A DNA stretch of 64,000 nucleotides. Source: Pseudaestuariivita atlantica. Its GTDB lineage: Bacteria > Pseudomonadota > Alphaproteobacteria > Rhodobacterales > Rhodobacteraceae. The stretch spans positions 186,001-250,000 of the forward strand of contig NZ_AQQZ01000001.1 in NCBI RefSeq assembly GCF_001205715.1, in the 5' to 3' direction. The notes beneath the pieces were generated by a model. It was not told where the DNA came from. It was given only the letters and a program-made list of their open reading frames with translations, and ran no database searches. A program made the translations under genes and the position numbers. The first letter of the stretch is position 1. The number at the start of each line of letters is the position of its first letter. This document shows, piece after piece, positions 30,252 to 38,893 of this stretch.

Positions 30252-30506
30252 ATGACGTTGGACAGTTTGATTTTCGACGAGATCGATGGCCCGAAAGTGC
30301 GCGAGGCCGTGCAAAGACATTTGCGTGCCATGGAGCGCGAGGGCGGTCAGCAGGCGACGAGCAACGCCTTGGCCGCCGCTGCCGGGCTGGTCGAATTTGC
30401 CGCCTATGAACTGGCGCGCGACAAGGGATCGGATACGGTGTCGCGGTTGATCCTGCTGTCGGCGGAGCTCGACCGCGTGGCCGCCGAATATGCCGAGGCC
30501 GGCTGA
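30252..30506 (+). CDS. Small protein of unknown function (84 aa)
   Basis: An 84-residue, predicted helical, soluble acidic protein (MTLDSLIFDEIDGPKVREAV, then ALAAAAGLVEFAAYELARDKG). I do not recognise the family. Support for it being real is normal codon usage, AGGA about 11 bases before the ATG and a long AT-richer upstream region. It has no signal peptide or transmembrane segment. It lies alone between the sulfatase operon and tRNA-Asp. Confidence 0.6.
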   Translation: MTLDSLIFDEIDGPKVREAVQRHLRAMEREGGQQATSNALAAAAGLVEFAAYELARDKGSDTVSRLILLSAELDRVAAEYAEAG

Positions 30507-30592
30507 CCGCACGACGTTCTCGTCGAATTTCGGATTTCTCGCCAAATGCCGATTGACGCCGCCCTGTGCTTGGCCTAATCAGCACGCCACGC

Positions 30593-30669
30593 GCGGTTGT
30601 AGCTCAGTTGGTTAGAGTACCGGCCTGTCACGCCGGGGGTCGCGGGTTCGAGCCCCGTCAACCGCGCCA
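30593..30669 (+). tRNA. tRNA-Asp (anticodon GTC)
   Basis: The acceptor GCGGTTG pairs with CAACCGC; the anticodon loop CTGTCAC gives GTC between CCGGC and GCCGG; the T arm is GCGGG-TTCGAGC-CCCGT; the discriminator is G and CCA is encoded (30667-30669). Confidence 0.97.
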
Positions 30670-30814
30670 CTTCTTCTCCAGACATCGCAGACATGTTCCG
30701 GCTTGGTGGCGCAGCGCGTTTGCGCGTGGCGCAACCGGAATTTGCCAAAGCCCGACGACCCGTGCGCGAACGCGCCGGTGCGGGGCTGTTTGACGACCGA
30801 TTTCCGGGGTGGGA

Positions 30815-30889
<75 letters not shown>

Positions 30890-31021
30890 CCGCGTGGGCG
30901 GCGTGTTAGACGCAAATCTCACGCACCGCAAGCGGTCAAATCGTGAAAAAGCTCGGGCGTGGCGCGGGGGCGGGGCGGCTTGTTCTGGACGCTTGCGCGC
31001 GCCTGCGGTACCACGGCCCAC

Positions 31022-31180
31022 ATGAGCAGAACCCCGGACACGCCCAAGGACCGGAAAGAGCCCGCAACCCGCGACGAGCGGTTGAAAGCGGCGCTGAAGG
31101 CAAACCTGGCGCGCCGCAAGGCGCAGGCGCGGGTGCGGGGGGACACGGGAGGCAAACCTCCGAAGACAGGTCAGGACTGA
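31022..31180 (+). CDS. Small basic protein of unknown function upstream of murA (52 aa)
   Basis: 52 residues, very rich in Lys, Arg and Asp ([20 protein letters not shown], then [20 protein letters not shown]). It is a predicted helical, soluble protein. A short basic gene directly before murA recurs in rhodobacterial genomes as I recall, so I treat it as real. It stops 4 bases before the murA start and is probably cotranscribed. Longer readings starting upstream run over presumed promoter sequence. Function unknown. Confidence 0.6.
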   Translation: MSRTPDTPKDRKEPATRDERLKAALKANLARRKAQARVRGDTGGKPPKTGQD

Positions 31181-31184
31181 GTAC

Positions 31185-32453
31185 ATGGATTCGATCATTG
31201 TCACGGGTGGCGGCGCGCTGAACGGCCAGATCCCTATCGCGGGGGCCAAGAACGCGGCGCTGACGCTGATGCCCGCCACGCTTCTGAGCGAGGAGCCGCT
31301 GACGCTGACGAACATGCCGCGGCTGAGCGATATCCGCACGATGACGGCGCTGTTGTCGTCGCTGGGCGCGGAGGTGTCGGCGCTGGCCGAAGGGCAGGTG
31401 GTGGCGATGTCGTCGAAGACGATCAGCAACCACACCGCCGATTACGACATCGTGCGCAAGATGCGGGCGTCGAACCTCGTGCTGGGGCCGATGCTGGCAC
31501 GCGAACACCGCGCCGTCGTGTCGCTGCCTGGCGGGTGCGCGATCGGCGCGCGCCCGATGGACATTCACACCGTCGGGCTCGAGGCGCTGGGTGCCGAGAT
31601 CGAGTTGAAGGACGGCTACCTGCACGCCAAGGCCCCCGGTGGCCTGAAAGGCGCGGTGCACGAGTTGCGCTTCCCCTCCGTCGGCGCGACCGAGAACCTT
31701 GTCATGGCGGCGACGCTTGCCAAGGGCACGACGGTTCTGAAGAACGCCGCGCGCGAGCCTGAAATCGTCGACCTGGTGGCGTGCCTGAAGAAGATGGGCG
31801 CGCAGATCGAGGGCGAGGGGACCTCGACCATCGAGATCCAGGGCGTGGACCGGCTGCACGGTGCGACCCACCCCGTCGTCACCGACCGGATCGAACTGGG
31901 CACCTACATGCTGGCCCCCGTGATCGCGGGTGGCGAGGTCGAATGCCTTGGCGGGCGCATCGGGTTGATCGAGGCGTTCTGCGAAAAGCTCGACGCGGCG
32001 GGCGTGTCGGTGACCGAGACGGAAAAGGGCCTGAAGGTCGCGCGCAAGAACGGGCGCGTGAAGGCCGTGGACGTCACGACAGAGGTCTTCCCCGGCTTCC
32101 CCACCGACCTGCAGGCGCAGATGATGGCGCTGATGTGCACGGCGGACGGGGTGTCGGTGCTGGAGGAAAAGATATTCGAAAACAGGTTCATGCACACGCC
32201 TGAACTGGTGCGCATGGGCGCGCGGATCGATGTGCATGGCGGGACAGCGACGGTCACGGGCGTCGAGCGGTTGAAGGGTGCGCCGGTCATGGCGACCGAC
32301 CTTCGCGCCTCGGTTTCGCTGATCCTTGCGGGGCTTGCGGCGGAAGGCCAGACCACGGTGAACCGGGTCTACCACCTCGACCGCGGGTACGAGAAGATCG
32401 AGGAAAAGCTGGGCGGCGTCGGTGCCCGGATCGAACGGGTGCGGGCCCAGTGA
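31185..32453 (+). CDS. murA: UDP-N-acetylglucosamine 1-carboxyvinyltransferase
   Basis: 422 residues of the EPSP-synthase fold: [19 protein letters not shown] at the N-terminus (catalytic Lys in KNA) and the active-site loop with the fosfomycin-target cysteine in [14 protein letters not shown]. It catalyses the first committed step of peptidoglycan synthesis, adding enolpyruvate to UDP-GlcNAc. The active-site Cys is present, so this is not the Cys-to-Asp fosfomycin-resistant form. DUF2948 overlaps its stop by GTGA. Confidence 0.97.
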   Translation: MDSIIVTGGGALNGQIPIAGAKNAALTLMPATLLSEEPLTLTNMPRLSDIRTMTALLSSLGAEVSALAEGQVVAMSSKTISNHTADYDIVRKMRASNLVLGPMLAREHRAVVSLPGGCAIGARPMDIHTVGLEALGAEIELKDGYLHAKAPGGLKGAVHELRFPSVGATENLVMAATLAKGTTVLKNAAREPEIVDLVACLKKMGAQIEGEGTSTIEIQGVDRLHGATHPVVTDRIELGTYMLAPVIAGGEVECLGGRIGLIEAFCEKLDAAGVSVTETEKGLKVARKNGRVKAVDVTTEVFPGFPTDLQAQMMALMCTADGVSVLEEKIFENRFMHTPELVRMGARIDVHGGTATVTGVERLKGAPVMATDLRASVSLILAGLAAEGQTTVNRVYHLDRGYEKIEEKLGGVGARIERVRAQ

Positions 32454-32908
32454 CGGGGGACGCGCGGTTCGAAGACGGGCGGGAACGCCCCGTCAACCTC
32501 GGCGCGATGGATGTCGAGGACCTGCAGGTCCTGTCGGCGCTGGTGCAGGACGCGGTCCTGTCGGGCGCGGACCTGAAATGGGTGCGCAAGGATCGCCAGT
32601 TCGTCGCGCTTATCAACCGCTTCCGATGGGAAGAGGGCCGGGCCGAGGCTGAACGCGTGCGGTCCCTGCTGGTCGTGTCCGACGTGGTTGCCGTGGCCAG
32701 CCAGGGCATCGCGCGAGACGGAGACACGGTGCTGTCGCTTCTGTCCGTCTCGTTCGAGCCGGGCGAGGACGGGACAGGTTACGTGCACCTGACGCTTGCC
32801 GGCGACGGCGCGCTGCGGATCACGGTCGAGGCGCTGGACGTGCGGCTGAAGGACGTGACGCGCCCCTATGCCGCGCCGTCGGGCAAGGCGCCGACGCACC
32901 CGGAGTGA
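32450..32908 (+). CDS. DUF2948 family protein
   Basis: 152 residues with [20 protein letters not shown] and [12 protein letters not shown]-like stretches characteristic of DUF2948, an uncharacterised alphaproteobacterial family regularly found between murA and hisD. It starts at a GTG overlapping the murA stop. No signal peptide or membrane helix. The repeat element A lies directly after its stop codon. Confidence 0.85.
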   Translation: MTGDARFEDGRERPVNLGAMDVEDLQVLSALVQDAVLSGADLKWVRKDRQFVALINRFRWEEGRAEAERVRSLLVVSDVVAVASQGIARDGDTVLSLLSVSFEPGEDGTGYVHLTLAGDGALRITVEALDVRLKDVTRPYAAPSGKAPTHPE

Positions 32909-32910
32909 GC

Positions 32911-33077
32911 CGAGCCGCGCATCGGCGGGCCGCGGTGCGGCGATCCACCGGTTGTGCTGTCTCTCTTTATGTTGGCCATACCCGCAATAGGCTCGGACAA
33001 GGCGCGTGCGGCGGCCAAATCGCCGTGCCGGGGGGCGGCCCGGCGATGCGCGGCGGCCTTCGGCCTTGATTCCGCGC
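32911..33077 (+). repeat. Dispersed intergenic element, copy A
   Basis: This element of 167 bp has box 1 (GGGCCGCGGTGCGGCGATCC at 32927-32946), a variable spacer containing TTTAT, and box 2 (33015-33077) ending GATTCCGCGC. The same two boxes at the same distance occur at 55.0, 62.9 and 63.1 kb. Inside box 2, ATCGCCG pairs with CGGCGAT, and GGCC-TTC-GGCC forms a second small hairpin. Copy B shares the additional upstream CGAGCCGCGC. It lies between DUF2948 and hisD. Confidence 0.85.
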
Positions 33078-33164
33078 AGGCAAGGCTCAGGTGTCTTGGT
33101 GTCACACCCGCTTGAGACGCCCCGCGCCCTTTGCTAACCCCGCCGGGACATGGAAGGACGTCCG

Positions 33165-34466
33165 ATGCCCCAGTTCCTCGACACGCGCGACGCTGATTTC
33201 GAACCCCGGTTCCGGGCGCTTCTGGCCGCCAAGCGGGAAGACAGCCCCGACGTGGATGCCGTCGTCGCGGGCATCATCGACGATGTGCGCAATCGTGGCG
33301 ATGCCGCCGTGCTGGAGCTGACCGAAAAGTTCGACCGCGTGACGCTGACGCCCGAAACGCTGCGCTTTTCGTCCGACGAGATCGCCGCGGAGTGCGCGAA
33401 GGTTGCGCCCGAGGACAAGGCGGCGCTCGACCTCGCCGCCGAACGCATCCGCGCCTACCACGTCCGCCAGATGCCGCAGGACGCGCGCTGGACCGATCCC
33501 GACGGGGCAGAGCTTGGCTGGCGCTGGACCGCCGTAAGTGCTGCGGGCCTTTACGTGCCGGGTGGTCTTGCCTCTTACCCGTCATCGGTCCTGATGAACG
33601 CGATCCCCGCCAAGGTCGCGGGCGTCGAACGGCTGGCGATCACCGTGCCCACGCCCGACGGCGCGGTGAACCCGCTGGTTCTTTACGCCGCGCACACGGC
33701 GGGGGTGGATGAAATCTATCGCATCGGCGGCGCGCAGGCCGTGGCGGCCCTCGCCTATGGCACCGACACCATCGCGCCGGTCGACAAGATCACCGGCCCC
33801 GGCAACGCCTTCGTCGCCGCCGCCAAGCGGCGGGTCTTCGGCAAGGTCGGGATCGACATGATCGCGGGCCCGTCGGAAATCCTCGTGATCGCCGATGGCG
33901 ACAATGACCCCGACTGGATCGCACTCGACCTGATGAGCCAGGCCGAACACGACGAAAGCGCGCAGTCGATCCTGATCACGACCGATGCGGAGTTTGGCAA
34001 GGCCGTCGCGCAAGCCGTTGAAAAGCGGCTGGAAACGCTGGAACGTCGTGCCATCGCGGGTGCCAGCTGGCGCGATTTCGGCGCGATTGTCACCGTCGCC
34101 TCGCTGGACGAGGCGGTGGCGCTGAGCGACCGCATCGCGCCTGAACACCTTGAACTCTGCGTCGCCGATCCCGACGCCCTGTCCGACCGCATCCGCCACG
34201 CCGGCGCGATCTTCATCGGCCAGTGGACGCCGGAAGCGATCGGCGATTACGTCGGCGGGCCGAACCACGTGCTGCCCACGGCGCGGTCGGCGCGGTTCTC
34301 CTCCGGGCTGTCGGTCATGGACTTCCTCAAACGCACGACGCTTGCCAAGATGACGCCCGACGCGCTGCGCGCCATCGGCCCCGCCGCCGAACGGCTGGCG
34401 GCCTCGGAAAGCCTCGAAGCGCACGGGTTGAGCGTGACCGCGCGGCTGGAACGGCTGAACCGGTGA
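33165..34466 (+). CDS. hisD: Histidinol dehydrogenase
   Basis: 433 residues of the HisD family: GWRWTAVSAAGLYVPGG, FVAAAKRRVFGKVGIDMIAG, SQAEHDE (zinc and catalytic His/Glu) and the C-terminal GPNHVLPT. It oxidises L-histidinol to histidine with two NAD. The start MPQFLDT has AAGGA 6 bases upstream; an ATG 15 bases earlier lacks this. TTGAGA (33112-33117) and TAACCC (33135-33140), 17 bases apart, may be its promoter just beyond the repeat element. The rest of the his pathway is not nearby. Confidence 0.96.
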   Translation: MPQFLDTRDADFEPRFRALLAAKREDSPDVDAVVAGIIDDVRNRGDAAVLELTEKFDRVTLTPETLRFSSDEIAAECAKVAPEDKAALDLAAERIRAYHVRQMPQDARWTDPDGAELGWRWTAVSAAGLYVPGGLASYPSSVLMNAIPAKVAGVERLAITVPTPDGAVNPLVLYAAHTAGVDEIYRIGGAQAVAALAYGTDTIAPVDKITGPGNAFVAAAKRRVFGKVGIDMIAGPSEILVIADGDNDPDWIALDLMSQAEHDESAQSILITTDAEFGKAVAQAVEKRLETLERRAIAGASWRDFGAIVTVASLDEAVALSDRIAPEHLELCVADPDALSDRIRHAGAIFIGQWTPEAIGDYVGGPNHVLPTARSARFSSGLSVMDFLKRTTLAKMTPDALRAIGPAAERLAASESLEAHGLSVTARLERLNR

Positions 34467-35119
34467 GGGGGCTGCCCATCACCTTCATCATCATTCCCGT
34501 CGCCCTGGCGGGTCTGGTCTGGGGCCTGTCACCTGACGCGCCCGATCTGATGTCCCGCGTGATGCTGGCCGCGGCGCTTGGCCTGCTTGCTCAGCCCGCG
34601 CTGGAAAGCAGCGCCGCCGGGGCGGAAACCGGGGAAACCGGGATCGCCTCCCGGATCCTCAACCCCGTCCGGTGGCTGTTCGTCTGCACGGTGGTTGCGT
34701 TTTTCGTGGCTCTGACCGCGCTTGCGACGTGGACGGGGGACGCGATCACGCTCGATGACCTGCGTGAATCAGCCGTTACCGGGCTGATCATCGGCGTCGT
34801 TACCGGGTTCCTTCTGCCACGGCGCTTGCCCCACGCCGCCCGCGTCTATGACCTCGACCGTCCGGCATCGGGCAGCCTGCTGGGGCGGTTCGTGGTCTAT
34901 GGCTGGCCTATCGCTGCGACGGCGATCATCGTCGGCGTCACGCTCGACCCGCCCGAGGGCGGGTGGAACGGCATCTACCCGCTGTTCCAGATGGTGTTTC
35001 TGCCCTTCCTCGTGATGTACCACCCCCACCGGGGCAACCTTGTGCGGAACTGGCCGGTCCACGCGCCGCGGATCCTCGGCTTTATCCTGCTGATCGCGGC
35101 GCTGATCGTCGCGGCGTAA
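34463..35119 (+). CDS. Membrane protein of unknown function
   Basis: 218 residues with about six hydrophobic segments (TFIIIPVALAGLVWGL, VMLAAALGLLAQPAL, WLFVCTVVAFFVALTAL, AVTGLIIGVVTGFLL, FVVYGWPIAATAIIVG and the C-terminal ILGFILLIAALIVAA). I do not recognise the family. It starts at a GTG overlapping the hisD stop (GTGA), so it is translated with hisD. The hisD-membrane protein-UPF0262 order recurs in related genomes as I recall. Confidence 0.7.
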   Translation: MRGLPITFIIIPVALAGLVWGLSPDAPDLMSRVMLAAALGLLAQPALESSAAGAETGETGIASRILNPVRWLFVCTVVAFFVALTALATWTGDAITLDDLRESAVTGLIIGVVTGFLLPRRLPHAARVYDLDRPASGSLLGRFVVYGWPIAATAIIVGVTLDPPEGGWNGIYPLFQMVFLPFLVMYHPHRGNLVRNWPVHAPRILGFILLIAALIVAA

Positions 35120-35178
35120 CGGATTGCCAATGCGGATATGCTCCGCTACGCCTCGTGCCAGTTACAGGAAACGGTCCC

Positions 35179-35658
35179 ATGTCCCGCATCGTCGATATCG
35201 CGCTGGATGACAGCAACCTCGCCCCGCCCACGCCGGAAATCGAGCAGGAGCGGAAGGTGGCGATTTTCGATCTTCTGGAAGACAACAGCTTTGCCCTGCC
35301 GGCAAAGACCGGCCGCGACGTGCCGCCGGGCCCTTTCAAGCTGGACCTCGCGATCCGCGAAAAGCGCCTGGTCTTCGACGTGAAGACCGAGGCCGACGCC
35401 CCCGCGGCCGAGTTTCACCTGTCCCTGTCGCCCTTCCGGCAGGTGGTGAAGGATTACTACCAGATCTGCGAAAGCTATTTCGACGCCGTGAAAACGGCCG
35501 CACCGGCGCAGATCGAAACCATCGACATGGCCCGCCGCGGCATCCACAACGAGGGCGCGCGCATCCTCGAGGAACGGCTGGAGGGCAAGGTGGAGATCGA
35601 CGGCGACACGGCCCGGCGCCTCTTCACGCTGGTCTGCGTCCTGCATTTCGGGGGCTGA
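35179..35658 (+). CDS. UPF0262 family protein
   Basis: 159 residues starting MSRIVDIALDDSNLAPPTPE, with IEQERKVAIFDLLEDNSF and the C-terminal MARRGIHNEGARILEERL, which identify UPF0262, an alphaproteobacterial family of unknown function found near hisD and infA. Soluble, no signal peptide. Three bases separate it from the phosphatase gene. Confidence 0.88.
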   Translation: MSRIVDIALDDSNLAPPTPEIEQERKVAIFDLLEDNSFALPAKTGRDVPPGPFKLDLAIREKRLVFDVKTEADAPAAEFHLSLSPFRQVVKDYYQICESYFDAVKTAAPAQIETIDMARRGIHNEGARILEERLEGKVEIDGDTARRLFTLVCVLHFGG

Positions 35659-35661
35659 TCG

Positions 35662-36126
35662 ATGCCTGCGGACCAGCCCATGCCCACGTCGGTGCTGTTC
35701 TGCTGCGATCACAACGCCATCCGCTCGCCCATGGCCGAGGGGATGATGAAGCAACTCTACGGCACCGGGACCTACGTGCAGTCGGCGGGCGTACACAACG
35801 ACCTTGAAATCGACGGGTTCGCCATCGCGGTCTGCGCCGAACTGGGGGTCGAACTGTCGCGGCACCGGTCGCGTTCATTCGACGACATGGAAGAATGGGG
35901 CGATGACCTTGGCTCGTTCGATCTTGTCGTCGCCCTGTCGCCCGCCAGCCAGCGGCGGGCGCTGGAGTTGACGCGGTATTTCCACCTCGACGTGGAATAC
36001 TGGCCGATCATGGACCCGACCGGCGTGGGGGAGACGCGGGAGGCCAAGCTGCGCCAGTACCGCGAGGCGCGTGACCAGATCCGCGAGCGCCTGATCGCGC
36101 GGTTCGGCACGCCGGAAGGAGGGTAG
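35662..36126 (+). CDS. Low-molecular-weight protein tyrosine phosphatase-like protein
   Basis: 154 residues. The phosphate-binding loop is CDHNAIRS (Cys15-x5-Arg21), near the N-terminus as in LMW-PTPs and arsenate reductases, and IMDPTG carries the likely general-acid Asp. The loop is non-canonical (the usual form is CxGNxCRSP), with Cys14-Cys15 adjacent, so the substrate may not be phosphotyrosine. It is a regular member of the hisD-UPF0262-phosphatase-infA block. Confidence 0.8.
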   Translation: MPADQPMPTSVLFCCDHNAIRSPMAEGMMKQLYGTGTYVQSAGVHNDLEIDGFAIAVCAELGVELSRHRSRSFDDMEEWGDDLGSFDLVVALSPASQRRALELTRYFHLDVEYWPIMDPTGVGETREAKLRQYREARDQIRERLIARFGTPEGG

Positions 36127-36129
36127 GGG

Positions 36130-36522
36130 ATGGACCTGATCCGCCGCTATTTCGTCGCGTTCAACGCGGGCGATATCGACGGGATGATCGCCTGCCTTGA
36201 TCCGCAGGTGGCGCATCACGTGAACGAGGGCGCGGTGCGCACGGGCACCGACGCCTTCCGCGAATTTTGCGCCCACATGTCCCGCTGCTACCGCGAAACG
36301 CTGACCGACATGGTGGTGTTCGAGGCCGAAGGCGGCACCCGCGCCGCTGCCGAATACGTGGTGAACGGCACCTACCTCGCCACCGACGATGGGTTGCCCG
36401 AGGCGGCGGGCCAGACCTATCGCCTGCCGGCGGGGTCGTTTTTCACGGTCGCGGACGGGCGCATTACGCGGGTCGTGACCTATTACAACCTTGCCGACTG
36501 GATGCGGCAGGTGGCCGGATGA
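36130..36522 (+). CDS. SnoaL/NTF2-like domain protein
   Basis: 130 residues of the cone-shaped NTF2 fold: MDLIRRYFVAFNAGDIDGMI at the start, and VADGRITRVVTYYNLADWM at the end, are typical of SnoaL-like ketosteroid-isomerase-family proteins. No confident catalytic Asp pair is visible, so it could be a binding protein or an enzyme on a small hydrophobic ligand. It lies 3 bases after the phosphatase and overlaps the acetyltransferase by ATGA. Confidence 0.78.
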   Translation: MDLIRRYFVAFNAGDIDGMIACLDPQVAHHVNEGAVRTGTDAFREFCAHMSRCYRETLTDMVVFEAEGGTRAAAEYVVNGTYLATDDGLPEAAGQTYRLPAGSFFTVADGRITRVVTYYNLADWMRQVAG

Positions 36523-37103
36523 TCCGGGTCGAGGTGCTGACCGGCGCGGCGCTGCAGGATGCGCTGCCGGACGTCGCCCGCCTGCGCATCGGTGTCTTCC
36601 GCGAATGGCCGTACCTCTATGACGGCGACACGGCCTATGAAGAGCGCTACCTGCAAAGTTACGCGACCAGCGAGGGCGCGATCGTCGTTGCGGCGATGGA
36701 CGAGGACGAGATCGTGGGCGCCGCCACCGGCATGCCCCTGCGCCACCATGCCGAGGAGTTCGCGGGCGCGCTCGACGGCTCCGGCCTGCCGCTGGACAAC
36801 GTGTTCTACTGCGCCGAAAGCGTGCTTCTGCCCGAATATCGCGGGAAGGGGCTGGGCCATTCCTTTTTCGACATGCGCGAAAACCATGCCCGCGCGCTGG
36901 GTCTTGGCCACTCGGCCTTCTGCGCGGTGATCCGCGATCCCGATCACCCCGGACGGCCCGAGGCGTATCGCCCGCTCGACGGGTTCTGGCGCAAGCGCGG
37001 CTATGCCCCGATCCCCGGTGCCGTGGCGCGGTTCGACTGGAAGGAAGTGGGGCTGGCGCGGCCCACCACGCAATCGCTGCAATTCTGGGCGCGGGCGCTG
37101 TGA
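36519..37103 (+). CDS. GNAT-family N-acetyltransferase
   Basis: 194 residues. The acetyl-CoA loop is LPEYRGKGLGHSFFDM, and the N-terminal LRIGVFREWPYLYDGDTAYEER is found in a GNAT group that is usually encoded next to a carbon-nitrogen hydrolase. That arrangement holds here (stop and start overlap as TGATG), suggesting the two enzymes act on one substrate; the substrate is not known. Confidence 0.82.
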   Translation: MIRVEVLTGAALQDALPDVARLRIGVFREWPYLYDGDTAYEERYLQSYATSEGAIVVAAMDEDEIVGAATGMPLRHHAEEFAGALDGSGLPLDNVFYCAESVLLPEYRGKGLGHSFFDMRENHARALGLGHSAFCAVIRDPDHPGRPEAYRPLDGFWRKRGYAPIPGAVARFDWKEVGLARPTTQSLQFWARAL

Positions 37104-37981
37104 TGCGTGTTGCGACGGCGGCATACCCAATGGATTTTCTATCCGATTGGCAGGGTTACGCGACAAAGCTCACCCATTGGGTGAGCGAGGCCGCGGGGCA
37201 GGGCGCAGGGCTTCTCGTCTTCCCGGAATACGGCGCGATGGAACTGGCGACGCTCGCCGGGGCCGAGGCGGCGGGTGATCTGGAAGCGTCGTTGCATGCC
37301 GTTTCGGAGCGGATCCCGGACGCGGACGACCTGCATTCCGATCTGGCCGCGCGGTTCGGCGTGCACATCCTTGCGGCGTCGGCCCCGGTGTTTGACGGCG
37401 GCGCGCGCCCGGTCAACCGCGCGCGGTTCTTCGCGCCGGGCGGCGGGCGGGCGCACCAGGACAAGCAGATCATGACCCGGTTCGAGCGCGAGACATGGGA
37501 CGTCGTGCCGGGCGGCCCGCTCGCGCTGTTCGACACCGCGCTGGGCCGGATCGGCATCCTCATCTGCTATGACGCCGAGTTCCCGCTGCTGGGTCGCGCG
37601 CTTGCCGAGGCCGACCTGATCCTCGTGCCCTCCTGCACCGAGGCGGCCTCGGGCTATGCCCGCGTCCGGATCGGGGCGCAGGCAAGAGCATTGGAAAACC
37701 AGTGTGTTACGGTCATGTCTTCAACCGTTGGATCAGCGGCATGGTCCCCGGCGGTGGACGAAAACACCGGCGCGGGCGGCGTGTTCGGCCCGCCCGATAC
37801 GGGCTTTCCGTCCGATGGTGTGCTGGCGCTGGGCAAGCAAAACAAACCCGGCTGGACCTATGCCGATGTCGCGCCGGAGGCGATCGCGCATGTGCGGCGC
37901 GACGGCGTGGTGCTCAACGCGTCCCACTGGTCCGAGCAATCAGGTCGTGACGCCACGCCAAAGCTCATCACACTGCGCTGA
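37103..37981 (+). CDS. Carbon-nitrogen hydrolase (nitrilase superfamily)
   Basis: 292 residues with the complete catalytic triad: Glu42 in FPEYGAMEL, Lys121 in HQDKQIMTRFE and Cys155 in ILICYDAEFP. Branches of this superfamily hydrolyse amides, N-carbamoyl compounds or deaminated glutathione; the exact branch is unclear. Translation probably starts at the ATG overlapping the acetyltransferase stop; a GTG one codon upstream is equally in frame. Confidence 0.83.
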   Translation: MRVATAAYPMDFLSDWQGYATKLTHWVSEAAGQGAGLLVFPEYGAMELATLAGAEAAGDLEASLHAVSERIPDADDLHSDLAARFGVHILAASAPVFDGGARPVNRARFFAPGGGRAHQDKQIMTRFERETWDVVPGGPLALFDTALGRIGILICYDAEFPLLGRALAEADLILVPSCTEAASGYARVRIGAQARALENQCVTVMSSTVGSAAWSPAVDENTGAGGVFGPPDTGFPSDGVLALGKQNKPGWTYADVAPEAIAHVRRDGVVLNASHWSEQSGRDATPKLITLR

Positions 37982-38068
37982 AATTGCCAGTTTTTCCTTG
38001 ATTTGCGGCGCTGATCGGCCCATTTACGCCCCACGGGCGGCACTGCCGCCGGCAATCAAGGAGAGACC

Positions 38069-38287
38069 ATGGCCAAGGAAGATACGCTCGAATTTCCCGG
38101 TGTCGTCAAGGAACTCCTGCCGAATGCGACATTCAGGGTCGAGCTTGAAAACGGCCATGAAATCATCGCTCACACGGCGGGCAAGATGCGCAAGAACCGC
38201 ATCCGCGTTCTGGCAGGCGACAAGGTGCAAGTCGAAATGACGCCCTATGACCTGACCAAGGGCCGCATCAATTACCGCTTCAAGTAA
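38069..38287 (+). CDS. infA: Translation initiation factor IF-1
   Basis: A 72-residue S1-like OB-fold protein: [20 protein letters not shown], then [20 protein letters not shown] and [21 protein letters not shown]. Binds the 30S A site during initiation. AAGGAG precedes the ATG. It is followed by a strong hairpin and then maf. Confidence 0.98.
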   Translation: MAKEDTLEFPGVVKELLPNATFRVELENGHEIIAHTAGKMRKNRIRVLAGDKVQVEMTPYDLTKGRINYRFK

Positions 38288-38307
38288 GGCGCGTGGCTGC
38301 ACGCGCC
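38288..38307 (+). other. Hairpin between infA and maf
   Basis: Perfect 8-bp stem GGCGCGTG / CACGCGCC with a GCTG loop, beginning directly after the infA stop codon. There is no T run, so it is more likely to protect infA mRNA or cause partial termination before maf than to be a full terminator. Confidence 0.5.
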
Positions 38308-38317
38308 CCTCGCTGAC

Positions 38318-38893
38318 ATGACCCGGTTGATCCTTGGCTCCGCCTCGCCCCGGCGGCTGGACCTGCTTGCGCAGATTGGCGTCGTCCCCGACGACGTGCG
38401 CCCGCCCGAGATTGACGAGGACCCGAAGCCGGCTGAGTTGCCGCGCGCCTACAACATCCGCATCGCGGCTGAGAAAGCCGCCGTGGTCGAGGCCGCGCCG
38501 GACGATATCGTGCTGTGCGCCGATACCACCGTCGCGCTGGGCCGTCGCATCCTCGGCAAACCCGGCGACGCGGACGAGGCGGCGGCGTTCCTGCGCATGA
38601 TGTCCGGGCGGCGGCACCGGGTCATCACTACGGTCGCGGTGAAGCGCGGCGATCAGCTTTGGACCCGCCCGGTGGAGAGCCGCGTGAAGATGAAAACCCT
38701 TTCGGACAACGAGATCTCGGGCTACCTCGCCACCGGCGACTGGCAGGGCAAGGCGGGCGGGTACGCCATCCAGGGGCCTGCGGGCGCGTTCATCCCGTGG
38801 ATCTCGGGATCGTTCACCGCCATCGTCGGACTGCCCGTGCACGAGACGGCCAACCTGTTGCAGGCGGCGGGTTACCCGCTGTGGCGGCCATGA
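38318..38893 (+). CDS. maf: Maf-family nucleoside triphosphate pyrophosphatase
   Basis: 191 residues with the Maf motifs [12 protein letters not shown] (substrate phosphate), ADTTVALG (catalytic Asp) and [13 protein letters not shown]. Maf proteins hydrolyse non-canonical or excess nucleotides such as dTTP/UTP, m5UTP or pseudo-UTP to monophosphates. The next gene overlaps its stop by ATGA in the standard infA-maf-RNase arrangement. Confidence 0.93.
   Translation: MTRLILGSASPRRLDLLAQIGVVPDDVRPPEIDEDPKPAELPRAYNIRIAAEKAAVVEAAPDDIVLCADTTVALGRRILGKPGDADEAAAFLRMMSGRRHRVITTVAVKRGDQLWTRPVESRVKMKTLSDNEISGYLATGDWQGKAGGYAIQGPAGAFIPWISGSFTAIVGLPVHETANLLQAAGYPLWRP

Noticed and set aside
31185-32453. A fosfomycin-resistant MurA variant
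   Set aside because: The active-site loop has the normal cysteine ([10 protein letters not shown]), so resistance by the Cys-to-Asp change is not indicated.
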